Origin: Vesta saturnalis
Taxonomy: Eukaryota; Arthropoda; Insecta; Coleoptera; Lampyridae
Reading direction: 5' to 3'
NCBI GenBank assembly: GCA_036346205.1
Contig: JARFJB010000400.1
Coordinates: 847,001-911,000, forward strand
DNA: 64,000 nt
Below are positions 1 through 11,600 of the stretch, in pieces. The position numbers and the translations under genes are program-made. Below the pieces are notes generated by a model that saw nothing but the letters and a program-made list of their open reading frames with translations, was not told the DNA's origin and did no database searches. Position 1 is the stretch's first letter. Each line of letters starts with the position of its first letter.

Positions 1-1117
1 TTATTTTAGGTTAGAAACTGTGTCTCTTACACCGTAGCTACCGGGCAGTAATTACGGTGTAGTATCTATCGGTATAATAAGTTTGGCAGCCAGCCCTGCC
101 TTCAATAGGCCCCATACTGCACTTGGAGGTTTGGACGGTCAATTATTACTGCCATCACTAATGATTACATTACTTAAATCGCTAATCCCATATACAAATA
201 AAATTTTATAAAAAATGCAAATGTCGAGATCAAGTATAGAGGCACTTACCGTTGGTTTTAATACAAAAATCGGAAAATCTTCAGCACTGTTCAATTTCAA
301 TCTCACCTACACTTAATCACAAAACGCCCGTGTTTGCGAATTATTTTACTCAGGGTCTGTTGCCTCCTTGACTTCCAATGCAAATGAATGATAGCGGATT
401 TATTAAAAGTTGAAAAAGAGCGCCAGTGTTCAACGTCGTCTGTCGCCTATTTGCAATTCTTGGTATTATGAATTATGGCATCCGCGTTACACGAAATACA
501 ATAATTTTGGAATTCTGCTTCTTACTTGATAGCTGATGTTTCATTTGAAATTATATACCGTATACAGTATTCATGGGCCGGTACGCCGGCGGTATGTTTG
601 TATTTTAAGCGAAAACGAAAATTTACGACAGTTATATTTGTGTAATTATATAAAAATAAAATATTTGCCGCCCTTGAAGTCGGCCGCCTGCGTAATTTGT
701 ATGATTCGCCCTATCGGTACCCTCTAGGTAACAAATTTCATGCAAATGCTGTTATTATTAAAACATATATTTAAAAAAAAGTTTAAAAAAATAATAACTT
801 TGACACCCTGTATTTCAGACTTTTGGACTAAGGTAAATTCGGCTAGATCCTCATATTTTAGTCTCAGGAATTGGTCATATTTTGTACAGACCTCTTAGAG
901 ATACCCTGTATACAATGGTTAATGTTTCAAACAAAGCTTTATATCGCTGAGTACGGTTTAAACGTAAACACTCTTTAAATCTTTAAAAGTTTTGTTATGA
1001 ACGAATAAGTTCAAAAGTAAATATATAATTAAAAATTATTATTACACAATCCCCTTGTATTTAAATTTAACTATTTAATTATACCTCATGAACAAATAAC
1101 CACAAATCGAATAAACA
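1..1117. other. Upstream flank, no gene recognised
   Basis: AT-rich sequence without a recognisable coding region. It holds a perfect 9-bp inverted repeat, TACACCGTA at 28-36 and TACGGTGTA at 53-61, that would form a hairpin with a 16-nt loop. A short mariner-arm scrap, ACTTTGACACCCTGTAT at 798-814, matches the inner arm of the element at 18,404-19,150, and ACCCTGTATA follows near 903. Nothing else is supported. Confidence 0.5.
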
Positions 1118-1125
1118 TGACGTCA
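1118..1125. promoter_or_regulatory. Palindromic CRE-like site (distal)
   Basis: The sequence is the perfect 8-bp palindrome TGACGTCA, the consensus for CREB/ATF bZIP dimers. It lies about 1.5 kb upstream of the UBALD start codon and shares the longer string TGACGTCATCAGT with a second site at 2,563. Function is inferred from motif identity only. Confidence 0.35.
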
Positions 1126-2562
1126 TCAGTGCTTATCATTAAACAAAAAATTTAATATATCCAAATAGACGTAAATAACTGACTAATTTTGTAAATATTT
1201 CTTTAACAAATTCACAAGTGGCTTTTAAAATACTAAAATACTGGTGACGCGTAAATTATAGTACGTCATAAAACAAACGTTATATTTGTTGTAGGCCAAA
1301 GTATCAATAAACCTTTGAATGTTGTTACCTTGCGTTTTCAGGTCACTAAGGCAGGAACGGTAAAGGATGCTCCGGGTTTCAAATTCGCCTTTCCGATCGT
1401 TTCAATACTAGTCGTTCTCCACCACTGAATTTTTCACGACACGAAATATTCTACAAAAGAATAGAGTGTTTATTCTTTGATTCTACTGTATACGCTGAAG
1501 TCTGGATTCATTCGCCGGCAGCAAGGCTCTACACTCCTTCTTGGAACATTAACGTTACCTCCAAAATAACAAACAGCACGTGTGTTCAGCTAGTACCCCT
1601 CGACATACGTGTTCGTTAACCAACCCTACAAGATTACTAAAGTCTTTAATAGAGCCGTTCACGAGTATTCACCCTTTGGTGGTATTAATGCACCGGGAAA
1701 ACAAAATTACTAGAACAAGGTGTGTTTTGAAAAACTGTATAAAATACGCATCGCAAAACGGAATAGCAATCTCCTATAACTTAACCACTCAACACGTTCC
1801 TCAGAAATACACTTCAACAGGTGAACTTGATGCAGTCACTCCTCCAGGTAATTGCCTACGCACGCCTTACTCAACTCTACTCTAGACGTTTAATTAATGC
1901 TCGACTCTCTCGATTCTTCCAAACTACACCCTCTTAAACTTTTCGATAAATAAGCTATCATAAAGTAAGATTCCTTCAAACTATACGTGCGGTGAAACTA
2001 AAAAAATTTCGTAAACACGATCTGGAAAATACGTCATAGAAAACATATGGCAACATTTATCTGAACGCAATTTCCCTTCTAAACCATAAATTTAAAAAAC
2101 AGAATACCCGATCTTTATTACAGTAAAATCTACTTTGCTTAATTCTCTTACAATTATTAAACGTACCCAACTGGACTTAAATTTTACGACAACATATTTC
2201 GCAATTTAACACTTCAATCTACCTAAATTGTTAAGTTATAAATAAATAATAAACGTTATTACATCAGCAAATTTATTTTTGTAATTACCATTTAATGTCA
2301 CGTAAGAAATGTTAAATGTGGCAACACGGTTGACAGTGTGAACAGTTATCTTATAATGTTCCCGTTGTAGGTGTATTAAACATTTTATTGTAAATTCCAA
2401 TCTATTTTAATTAATTTATATAACAAAATGACATGACATGATTCTATTTGTATGTAATGTAAGAAGTATATTCAAGGAAATATTGCAAAAAATTTGAAAA
2501 AATTGCGAAAGAAAGGTCAACGTAATTGTAATTGCGTAGTAGCCATTACGGTGCAGACGTTC
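1126..2562. other. Proximal upstream region of UBALD, unrecognised
   Basis: No known domain or repeat was recognised. The longest open frame, 1,580-1,885 (+), begins with GTG rather than ATG and has no recognisable motif, so it is not called as a gene. The stretch 1,320-1,870 is somewhat less AT-rich than its surroundings and could contain a non-coding first exon or promoter of UBALD. That is only positional inference. Confidence 0.35.
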
Positions 2563-2570
2563 TGACGTCA
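2563..2570. promoter_or_regulatory. Palindromic CRE-like site upstream of UBALD
   Basis: A second perfect TGACGTCA lies 79 bp before the UBALD start codon, inside the longer string TGACGTCATCAGT also found at 1,118. Its closeness to the start codon makes a promoter or 5' UTR role plausible. A TTTTACAG string just downstream (about 2,602-2,609) could be a splice acceptor, so the true transcription start may be further upstream. Confidence 0.4.
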
Positions 2571-2648
2571 TCAGTAAATGTTTGGGTATCTATTATTGTA
2601 TTTTACAGTTGTCGGTAAATCAAAGATAATAGCAGTTGTATAAAAAAA

Positions 2649-5600
2649 ATGGATACAGCTCTACGAGAGCAAGTTATGATAAACCAATTCGTGGTAGCCG
2701 CTGGATGTGCCAGAGAACAAGCAAAACAGCTGCTACAAGCAGCCCATTGGCAATTTGAGGTAAGTAAACATTTGTTCATTTGTAAACAAAAGATCTAAAA
2801 CATGGCGGTCATTTTTTATTGCTTATTATGGTTTTTTTATTTGGGATGCTGAAGAGTTCTAACAAGTTTATACTTCATTTAATATGTTTTTCGCAAAATT
2901 TATGAATACCTGATCTTGATATAGTTTATAAAATTGAATGACAACTCATAATCAGCTGATAATCAAGATTTCTAGGTGAATTTTTATTAAAAAGCAAAAT
3001 AATTGCATCGACATACACTCTCTTTTGTTTTTCTGTAACTGTAAATAAATTATTGAGCAATCTCTGCATGTCTTATTTTCTCACATTACTTGTAAAACTC
3101 AAAAAGCCTTATTGCTGCATGTATAATTGTAGCTATTGATAAGATCATGCAAATTTTAGGGTATTGGAAATTCTATATTTTTCTGATTTGAGAAAATTTG
3201 ATAGATTCACATTAAAAAAAAAAATTTTAATGGCATTTCGAAATGGTTATATAAGTTGTTGTGATCTATTTACTCAAATTATTGCTAGTTTGGAAAATTT
3301 CTGGAATATTTTTTTCAAGGAATTACTGAAATATGGTGTATTTATAATGTATTTAGTTCCATCTTAATAACTCATAAATTATTCATTAATGAGGGTAATG
3401 TCCTCAAAGCCAATTATGTAAAATGTACAGTTTATCAACAAAATTATCTAAAAATAGATATTTATTGATGTTTTTATATTTATGTTTTCAGACTGCATTA
3501 AGCATATTCTTTCAAGAAGCCGCAATTCCTTCCTGTCAAACAGGAGCTTCAGCGCACTTTGGACAGGTAATATTCTCTTTGGAACCCATTCTATTTATTA
3601 ATATTTAACAATAGACAAGTATAATAAGTATTTAAAAAGTTATTTTTTAACATTGATCCTGTTATATGAACGAATATATGTGACTGTAATAAATGAAAAA
3701 TTAAGACTTATTTACACAATGTAACGAAGCAACAAACAGTTTTAGTTTGTTACCTGTTGTACAGATATAGATCGTTACTGTAAATAACTCAGAGCATTAT
3801 TATAAAAAAAATGCGCTTGACTACTATGTTATGCAAATGCACATTTTCCCAATGTAAGGTCATGTCAGATCTTTACGATATGGAATCTCTTGAAGAAAAA
3901 GTAACACTGAATGATCATGAACATGTTTAAATTCATCACTACGGCAAGCATCTGTGTGGTCTGTTACGACTATTGACCAAATGTTGTATCACACATGGAA
4001 GAGGATTTATTGATAGCGTATGAAACATGAAAATGTATACGAAGATATTGAAAAACACTACATAATAAAATAACAGTAGCAACTAACGTATTTGAGTGAT
4101 GAGATTTAAAAGTAATGAAGGGGATTGAAAAAAATTCCTATGGTTAAGGCATTATTTTCGAAAACTTTATATCATTATCAGATTGTTTTATTAGGCATTG
4201 TTGATGTCCATCTGAACCAAAAGATTGTCAACTGTTTGTTTTTTATATTAACATGTCTGCTAAATGCTGTTACAGTAATTTGATGCGTTTAACAATAATA
4301 TTGCATAAATGGCATTCAACATGCATTGAAATCTTGTAGAAAATATGAAAATGTAAGTTTTCACAATCATTACAAATAATTAAAATACTTACCTTTTGAG
4401 TATTAAATTGTATATTTTTTATTTATCACACAAATGTAAACATTTCTCTCCAAAGGGGAGGGTGGGTTGCTCGAGCTTCCCACTCTCCTTCAGCCACAGC
4501 GATGAATTCCCAGTATACAAATATACATTATGTATCTATATATGCATGGTGGAATTAAGGATGGGTCTGGTTAGGATATCATCGGAAGAAATGGAGTTAC
4601 GGTTCTTAAGGGGAAGGATACTACCCCAGCATTCGCTTCAATAGCTGCACATGATGTATATGCTGTTGTATGTGTAAAAGGAAAACCTCCTGAAAAAACC
4701 TCTTATAAGATAGACTGTAACGAGGATGGAACCCATTACTTCCCAAATGCTAAGCAGGCTGTGTTACTACAGATTCAACTCGGTATTACAGTTATCATCC
4801 TTAATAAATGATTATAGTTTTAAAAAGTTAATTAAAGTTATCAAATAAATATATGAAATATTAAAACACAAACATCAGCTTTATATCATGTAAATTAATT
4901 TTTATAGCTATTATCATTTACTGGGGAGGATTGTTAACGAAACGTTTAAATTTGTATAAAAGATTAAAAAAAATGCATGATTTAATATCCAAAAGATAAG
5001 TATTTTAATTATAATGTAGATGAATATGTGAGCATGCAAAAAAATTGTTTAAGGTATTTCGTAATATGATGTATGAATTAAAATGGTGAATGATAGTATT
5101 TCAATTCAGAGTGTATAATTTATTCATGCACAGATTGCATTATTTAATAAATTTCTTTACTTAAAACAAGCTTTAGTAGTATGGAATTTTACGGTCGATG
5201 AAGGTCAAGATGACATCATGTGTGAATTGAATGTGCAAAATTAAAGGGATCATTTTTAAAATCAGAATGAAAATAACAAACAAAATACACTCACATACCA
5301 CGTAAAATTAAGAAACACTGAACACGTTTCAATAGCTGAGCTATCATCATCAATGACTAGGACGAACTAACTTATCTGGTGAAAGTTATGAAAGTTTAAT
5401 CCTTAAGTCCTTGATCGTAATTATTCATTAGAATTTGTTTGTTTTTAGAGTCCTCTAAACTTTTATAGCAATCCAGTTGGTACTTATTATTAACATGTTT
5501 GATTAAATATATCTTATCTACTACATGATTTTTATCAAACTTATGTAGGGGTACGCAGATTTGTCCCATCGTTCGCATTTTATATGAGCTATATGTTCGT

Positions 5601-8600
5601 TAAAGCGAATTTTGATCGGTCGTTTAGTTTACTCTACAAATATTTGTTCACAATTTTTACAACTATTTTTATAAATTTCTGATCTATCCTACTTATCCAC
5701 TTGATTCTTTGGATTGCCTATCTGAAATAGCGATTGTTTTCAAATTAACATTGGAAAGGATTTTAGTTAAATTTTTTTGTATGAGTAGAATAGTTTGGAA
5801 ATTTTTCATACTTCGTTTCTATTTGTTTTCTCACCTACCTACATCCGATGTGTTTTTTTTTCCTAACTATATTCATAACCTGAAAATGCTGCAATTTCTT
5901 TAATAGTGTGTAATCCTTTATTATACTTTTGAACTGAAAAAAGAAAATTAAGCAATTTATGAACAAAAAAAATTAAAATCCGCGTGGTTATGCTACAGTG
6001 ATTGGAGCCATTGGTTATGAATTTCAGTTCAACATTATAATAAAGAATTATGTATAAGGGAGTTGATTGCTTGACACTAATTTCGTTGGTAAAACTGTAA
6101 ACAGCATTGCCTGGATGGACAAGAATTAAATTTGATGGCTTTGCATGAGTGATCATAAGTTGAGAGAAAAGATACCCAAGAACTTTATTTATTTTAAAAT
6201 TTGCGAAAGAACACAGCCAAAAAATCTTGATGGTTTTTGGCAGTTGGTCACCGCTTTATAATTTTATTTATACATCAGTAAGAAAACTGATCAAACGCAT
6301 TGCCTCGATAGGTAAGAAAATACATTTTTGTTTTTATGGCGTCTTTTGAGGTCAAAAACTTTATACACCAATTTAGTTGGTAAAACTTTATAGTGTCCCC
6401 AGGTATCCTATCTTAAAAAGTGTAATTTCAACAATAATGCAAATTTAAGAACAAAACAATCGCTAAGGGATGTATCTTGACTTTCTGGCAATTACTCAAT
6501 TTAATTGCTTTCCTTAGATTGACTTTCCTGGCAATAATTAAAACATTAGAATTTATTTACAAATCTGATGTTTAACTCGCAAACCTCAAATCTGATCAAA
6601 AGAATTGCCCGTCTAGTGGTAGCTACGCCGTGTTATGCGAATGAGATAGGCTTGGATGAAGTTAAGCGTTGAATCATGTGGGACAGGTAAACAGTGATCA
6701 AATTTGATTTGCGCAATGATGGTTCAACCCGATAATTTACTAAGTTGGGAAAAAACCCCACCAAGAAAACCCACTTTATTCGTAAATAAGTAATTGCACA
6801 AGTACATTAATAAATCAACTAACAAAAAAAAACAATGAAAGGGTTCAATGTATAACAAAACACCATTAGATCAGGTTACACATACACAATTGTGTGGTTA
6901 ATAACAGCACAAAATACATACGTAAAATTACAATAAATTACATATAAAGACAAATTAGTTCGTAGATAAACAATTCTAAATAAGCCAACTGAATCAAAGA
7001 CACAAAAAAAACTCATTAAACAATGCCTTGTAAGGGTAAGGTGTAAATAAATCATAACAAAGTGACCTACTCGCGAGTTTGAGTGACTGCGTTAAAAAAT
7101 ACAGCATCCCTTTCTCAGTTTACACTCATCTATACAAAACAATAAGTTTAACAATAAAGGTGGAATTTTAGGAGTTTCTAAGGTCATCTGGACCCGTATC
7201 TGTAAACCACAGTATTGTTTATTACAATTTATTTGTGATCTATCGTGCCACGTTTGTCCACGCCCCACTGTTTCTCACAAATATTAATAAACAATGCCAA
7301 GTCATACTAACAATGAGGTACTGTCTAAAGCGGACTCCTTTTATTTTAACAAGATTTCAACTTAATGAGACTGCGTGCGTAATTAGATACTTCTTGCAAG
7401 GCAATGATTGGGTTTAATACGTTACATAGGTTTGTTGAATTGTCCACATTAAAATACCTACTTAAATAATTTATCACCAATACGAGTTTAGATGCGCGGT
7501 TTAGACTCGACGCGATGGCGATTATTTATAGATTAATTTTTGAAAAAAAACTTACATATTTATAGACAGAATGTTTTACAATGAGGGTTTGTACTTAAAA
7601 CAATCAGATCGGTCCGGCTGAATCAAAACTCCAACCGCAACTGCCGTTTTTACTCCACAAACCCACGCCCGTTTTTTAAAATTATAAAAAAAAGAAGAAT
7701 TACTACGTGGGAATATTGTAAATATTTATTACTACAAGAAGTATTAATTTTTAAAATATGCATTCGTCCGTAACAAACCTTATCGGTCTCGAACGTACCA
7801 AACAAAGATGCCTTTTGATGACGTAGTTAATTATTAAACTAGTGACGTTTTACACCAAGAATATGCGTATAAAAATTTTCAACGATTCATTACACTCCTT
7901 CAGTAAAGGCAGTTTTGAACGGACACCTGCTTTCTACCCTAATATATGTTTTTCTTTTTTTTTTCAACCCTTACTCAAATATCAGTTTCACACATTTAAA
8001 TATTTCTTACATAAAATAAAATATCACGAAAAACATTATCAAATCACGACTTATTATCAAGATATTAAAAACCCATTAATTATCTTTTCTTTCGCGGTAA
8101 CAATTGCGATTTGAAAATGTTTATTATAATATTAAAATTTTTTCGGTCCGCTACCTACAACTTCCAAACGAATTGCCAGAATGGATAAGAACTAAATGTT
8201 ATGGTTTTACTGTGTTGCGTTTTTTTGATGGGCAAAACACAACTTTATGGTTTTGGAGAGTTGGTCATTCTTTTGGACTAAATCTGTCCACGTCATTTTC
8301 ATTGGGGAAGCTGCGAAATGCATTTTATCGATAAACAAGGACAGACTTTAAGGGTTTTAGGGGGTTTGTCATAATTTTTCGTACATGGCCCTAGTAAAAT
8401 GTGAATCTTTCTTAAAAATTCGAGATTTGTTCAAACTGTTCATACACTTATCGCGATGTAATAGCTTACTTACTGTAGATTAGTCGAGATCAAGCATTAT
8501 TTAAAAATTTTGGAAAAAATCGGGTCGTAAAGGATGAAAATTAAATTTTCCATTTATATTTATTTAAACTGCATTTTAGATGCAAGTACGAAATTTTAAG

Positions 8601-11600
8601 GTTTTAGGAAGTTGGTCATCATTTGGACCAAAGATGCCCAAAAACCTTACTTATAGGTACGTCAATTTTGTTGGAGAAACAAACGAAACGCATAACTGGA
8701 CAATATGCCAATTGTGATTTAAATTATATAAATAGTAGATGGAACATACTTGATAATGCATTATATGCTTTTGTTGCAATTGAAGATATGTTATTTAGTA
8801 AATAAAGAATAGGTTATTGCATAATATCTTTGGATATGCTTGAATCTAGTATCAATCTTTATGCTACATAGTAGAAGCTTCAACCAGAGATTGCACAATA
8901 TGAAGATGTGATTTAGCCGATAACTTCAGTTATTTTGAAAACTATGTACCTAAATATGTAAATCTACATACTTTTGGTGCACTAATCATTCATAATGGTG
9001 TTTATTATATATCGTTTTTGCAACTTTTTATTTTATTAATTGAACTAAAACTAGATATATTAATAACTTCATACTACATTCAGCTAAAATGAAGACGTAC
9101 CATCGTTTCTTTTTTTTTTAATTATAAGATCAATAGCTTCACGTTGTAAACGATCATAATGATTGTGTTAGATCTGACTAGATCTTTAATTGGTATGTCA
9201 AGTTTTTATTTCTGAATGCTTTCATCAGATCTTTATTTTAGCCTTTGTCCGTTCGTTTATATTTGCGTTTTCATGTTTTAGACATTTGTTTTGACACCTC
9301 GATTAATTCTTAAAGCTATTACGAGGACGATAACTGTAATTGTTATCGAAACATTTAAATTTATGAAAGATAAATAAAAAATACATGATTTAATATCCAA
9401 AAGATAAGTCTTTTAGTTAAGGTATTCATTACATTTAAGTTATTTTAACTTGTGCTACCGTTCCAATCGATCCAGGTGGTCATCAGCCGACCTTTAAAGC
9501 ACATGACGTTTAATAAAGCCACAACTGCCACTACAATTTAGTACATAGAACCTATTGAAAGCAGTGAATCTGAACAGTGTACTATTTATGACAGGGATTT
9601 CATCAACACCAAAACCCACATAGTCTATTATTGTAAACTGCAAACATTTTTCAATAAATTTCAATAGTTCGGAATACAAAAATTTACCAGTGCTACCTTT
9701 AATTCAGTTTTTTGTATTGTTATTTCAGTTTAACGTTACTTTAGAACATTACCTCTGTTAATAAAATAAAGTCTCATTAATCGTACATAAAGTAGGCTTA
9801 ATCTGCTTGAGATAATTAACAAAACCATTAGCGTCACTAGTTAATTATTTGTTTGAATTTTAGCTCTAACTTTTATAGTGGGAATTGAAATTAACCGTAA
9901 AATCCTGTAATATATTTATACAGTAATTTATTTTTATAGGATCCTTCTTTACAACATTAGTCAGGTGTATAAAACGTTTAATGGTCATAAAAATGTACCT
10001 AGTGGTATTTACGTATTCCTCATACGTCACTCTTTGTGTACTCTATAGGAGTAGAAAAAGTATAGTACACAACTGGGGTAGTAATACCTATTATGCACTC
10101 GTTTAAATTACGACACTCACTGCTCTTGATCCTAATAATTCACTCATGTTTAATAGGCTACTTACCACCCTTGTTACGTAATAAACTATTATTTCTTTTT
10201 AGCCCTCCTATTGTGTTATTTTGGTTTCATTTATTGTGTTCGAGTCATTATGACTCGGGAACCTATAGTTGTCGTTATATTGATATAACAGTAAATAATA
10301 ATAAGAAATAAGTATTTATTATTACGTTATTTTATTTTTATTACATATTATAATAAATGTTATGTAAAGAACATCTGAAAAACGTAGTACTTAGGCATAT
10401 ACATTTATTTGTTACAGTCTTGACAGCACTAATATAAATGAGCTTTGCATAGGTATTTTGAGCAATTACAACATACCATATTAGTTGTACTATCATTTGA
10501 AGATTGACAAAGATTACATCTTTTACGCTTGGTTGTGGTTGATTGTTCCCTTACTTCGGCATTACTGGTTGAAGAACGTGACTTTATAACTATTTCAGTT
10601 GCAGGAATACTTCAAGCGTGACGTTTTGTTTCTTGCAATAATGGAGTGGTCAAGGAATTACCCAATTCTTCAAGAAATAGTCGCAGTTTTGTAAGTTTTC
10701 CAGCATTCCAGGTTGGAGTTAGTTCGCACCACAGAACATATGCGTTGTAAGCTGAAACGTCCATGATATTGAAAAAGATAGTCATTGGCCATCTTTTAGT
10801 TTCCCGTCTGCATGTGTATGTTATTAACTTGTCGAACGTGTCTACAGCACCTTTAGTTTTGTTGTAATTTAAAATCATAAACGGCTTTTTATGATCTTGG
10901 TTACACACTCCGTTATTGTGGTGCATGGTGCTCATGAGTGTAACATTTTTATTTCGTTTCGGAATATAGCAGACTATCGACGTGCCCTTGGTAAAGTAAA
11001 ATTTTGAAGAAAGATCTTCTTTCCTGTTGTAGACTAATGCGACTGGCAATTCAAGCTTATTTTTGCGAATAGTGCAAAGCTTGGTTATTTTTATTTTCAA
11101 TAGCATCTGTTTTACCTTGACCTCTCTCTGGAGGTTCACCTTCTTTTTTCCCGAGGTAAACTTGCATGTTATATGCGTTAGCAGTTACAGACTAGCATAA
11201 AGTCCAATTCCAAATCAGTTTCGGACAAATGGCCTTCTTCTTCAGAAGCATTATAATCACTATCAGAAACGCACAAAAGTTTCTCAAGGTCACTATCCGT
11301 AAGCACTCTCTCACTACACATTTTCAATAATAAATTTCAATTGTTAGGTATTTCTTATTAGCCTATAGCATTAAGTTTGATATTTACTACGAAACTAACA
11401 CACAGATGCTCAGTGGATGCAATTATACGCGGAGCCACAGACAAGTCTCAACAAAAATAAACTTCTTTACCGGTACGCAAATAACGCATGCAATATGCGC
11501 AATAATGTGGCAAAATTATGTAAGTTATTTATATTTATGAAAATAAAACTAATAAAATACATTCATCTATGATAATAATCTTGTTCTCGTTCTTCTAATT

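Noticed and set aside
1580..1885. 101-codon + strand frame upstream of UBALD
   Set aside because: It starts with GTG, has no recognisable domain and no splice or promoter support.
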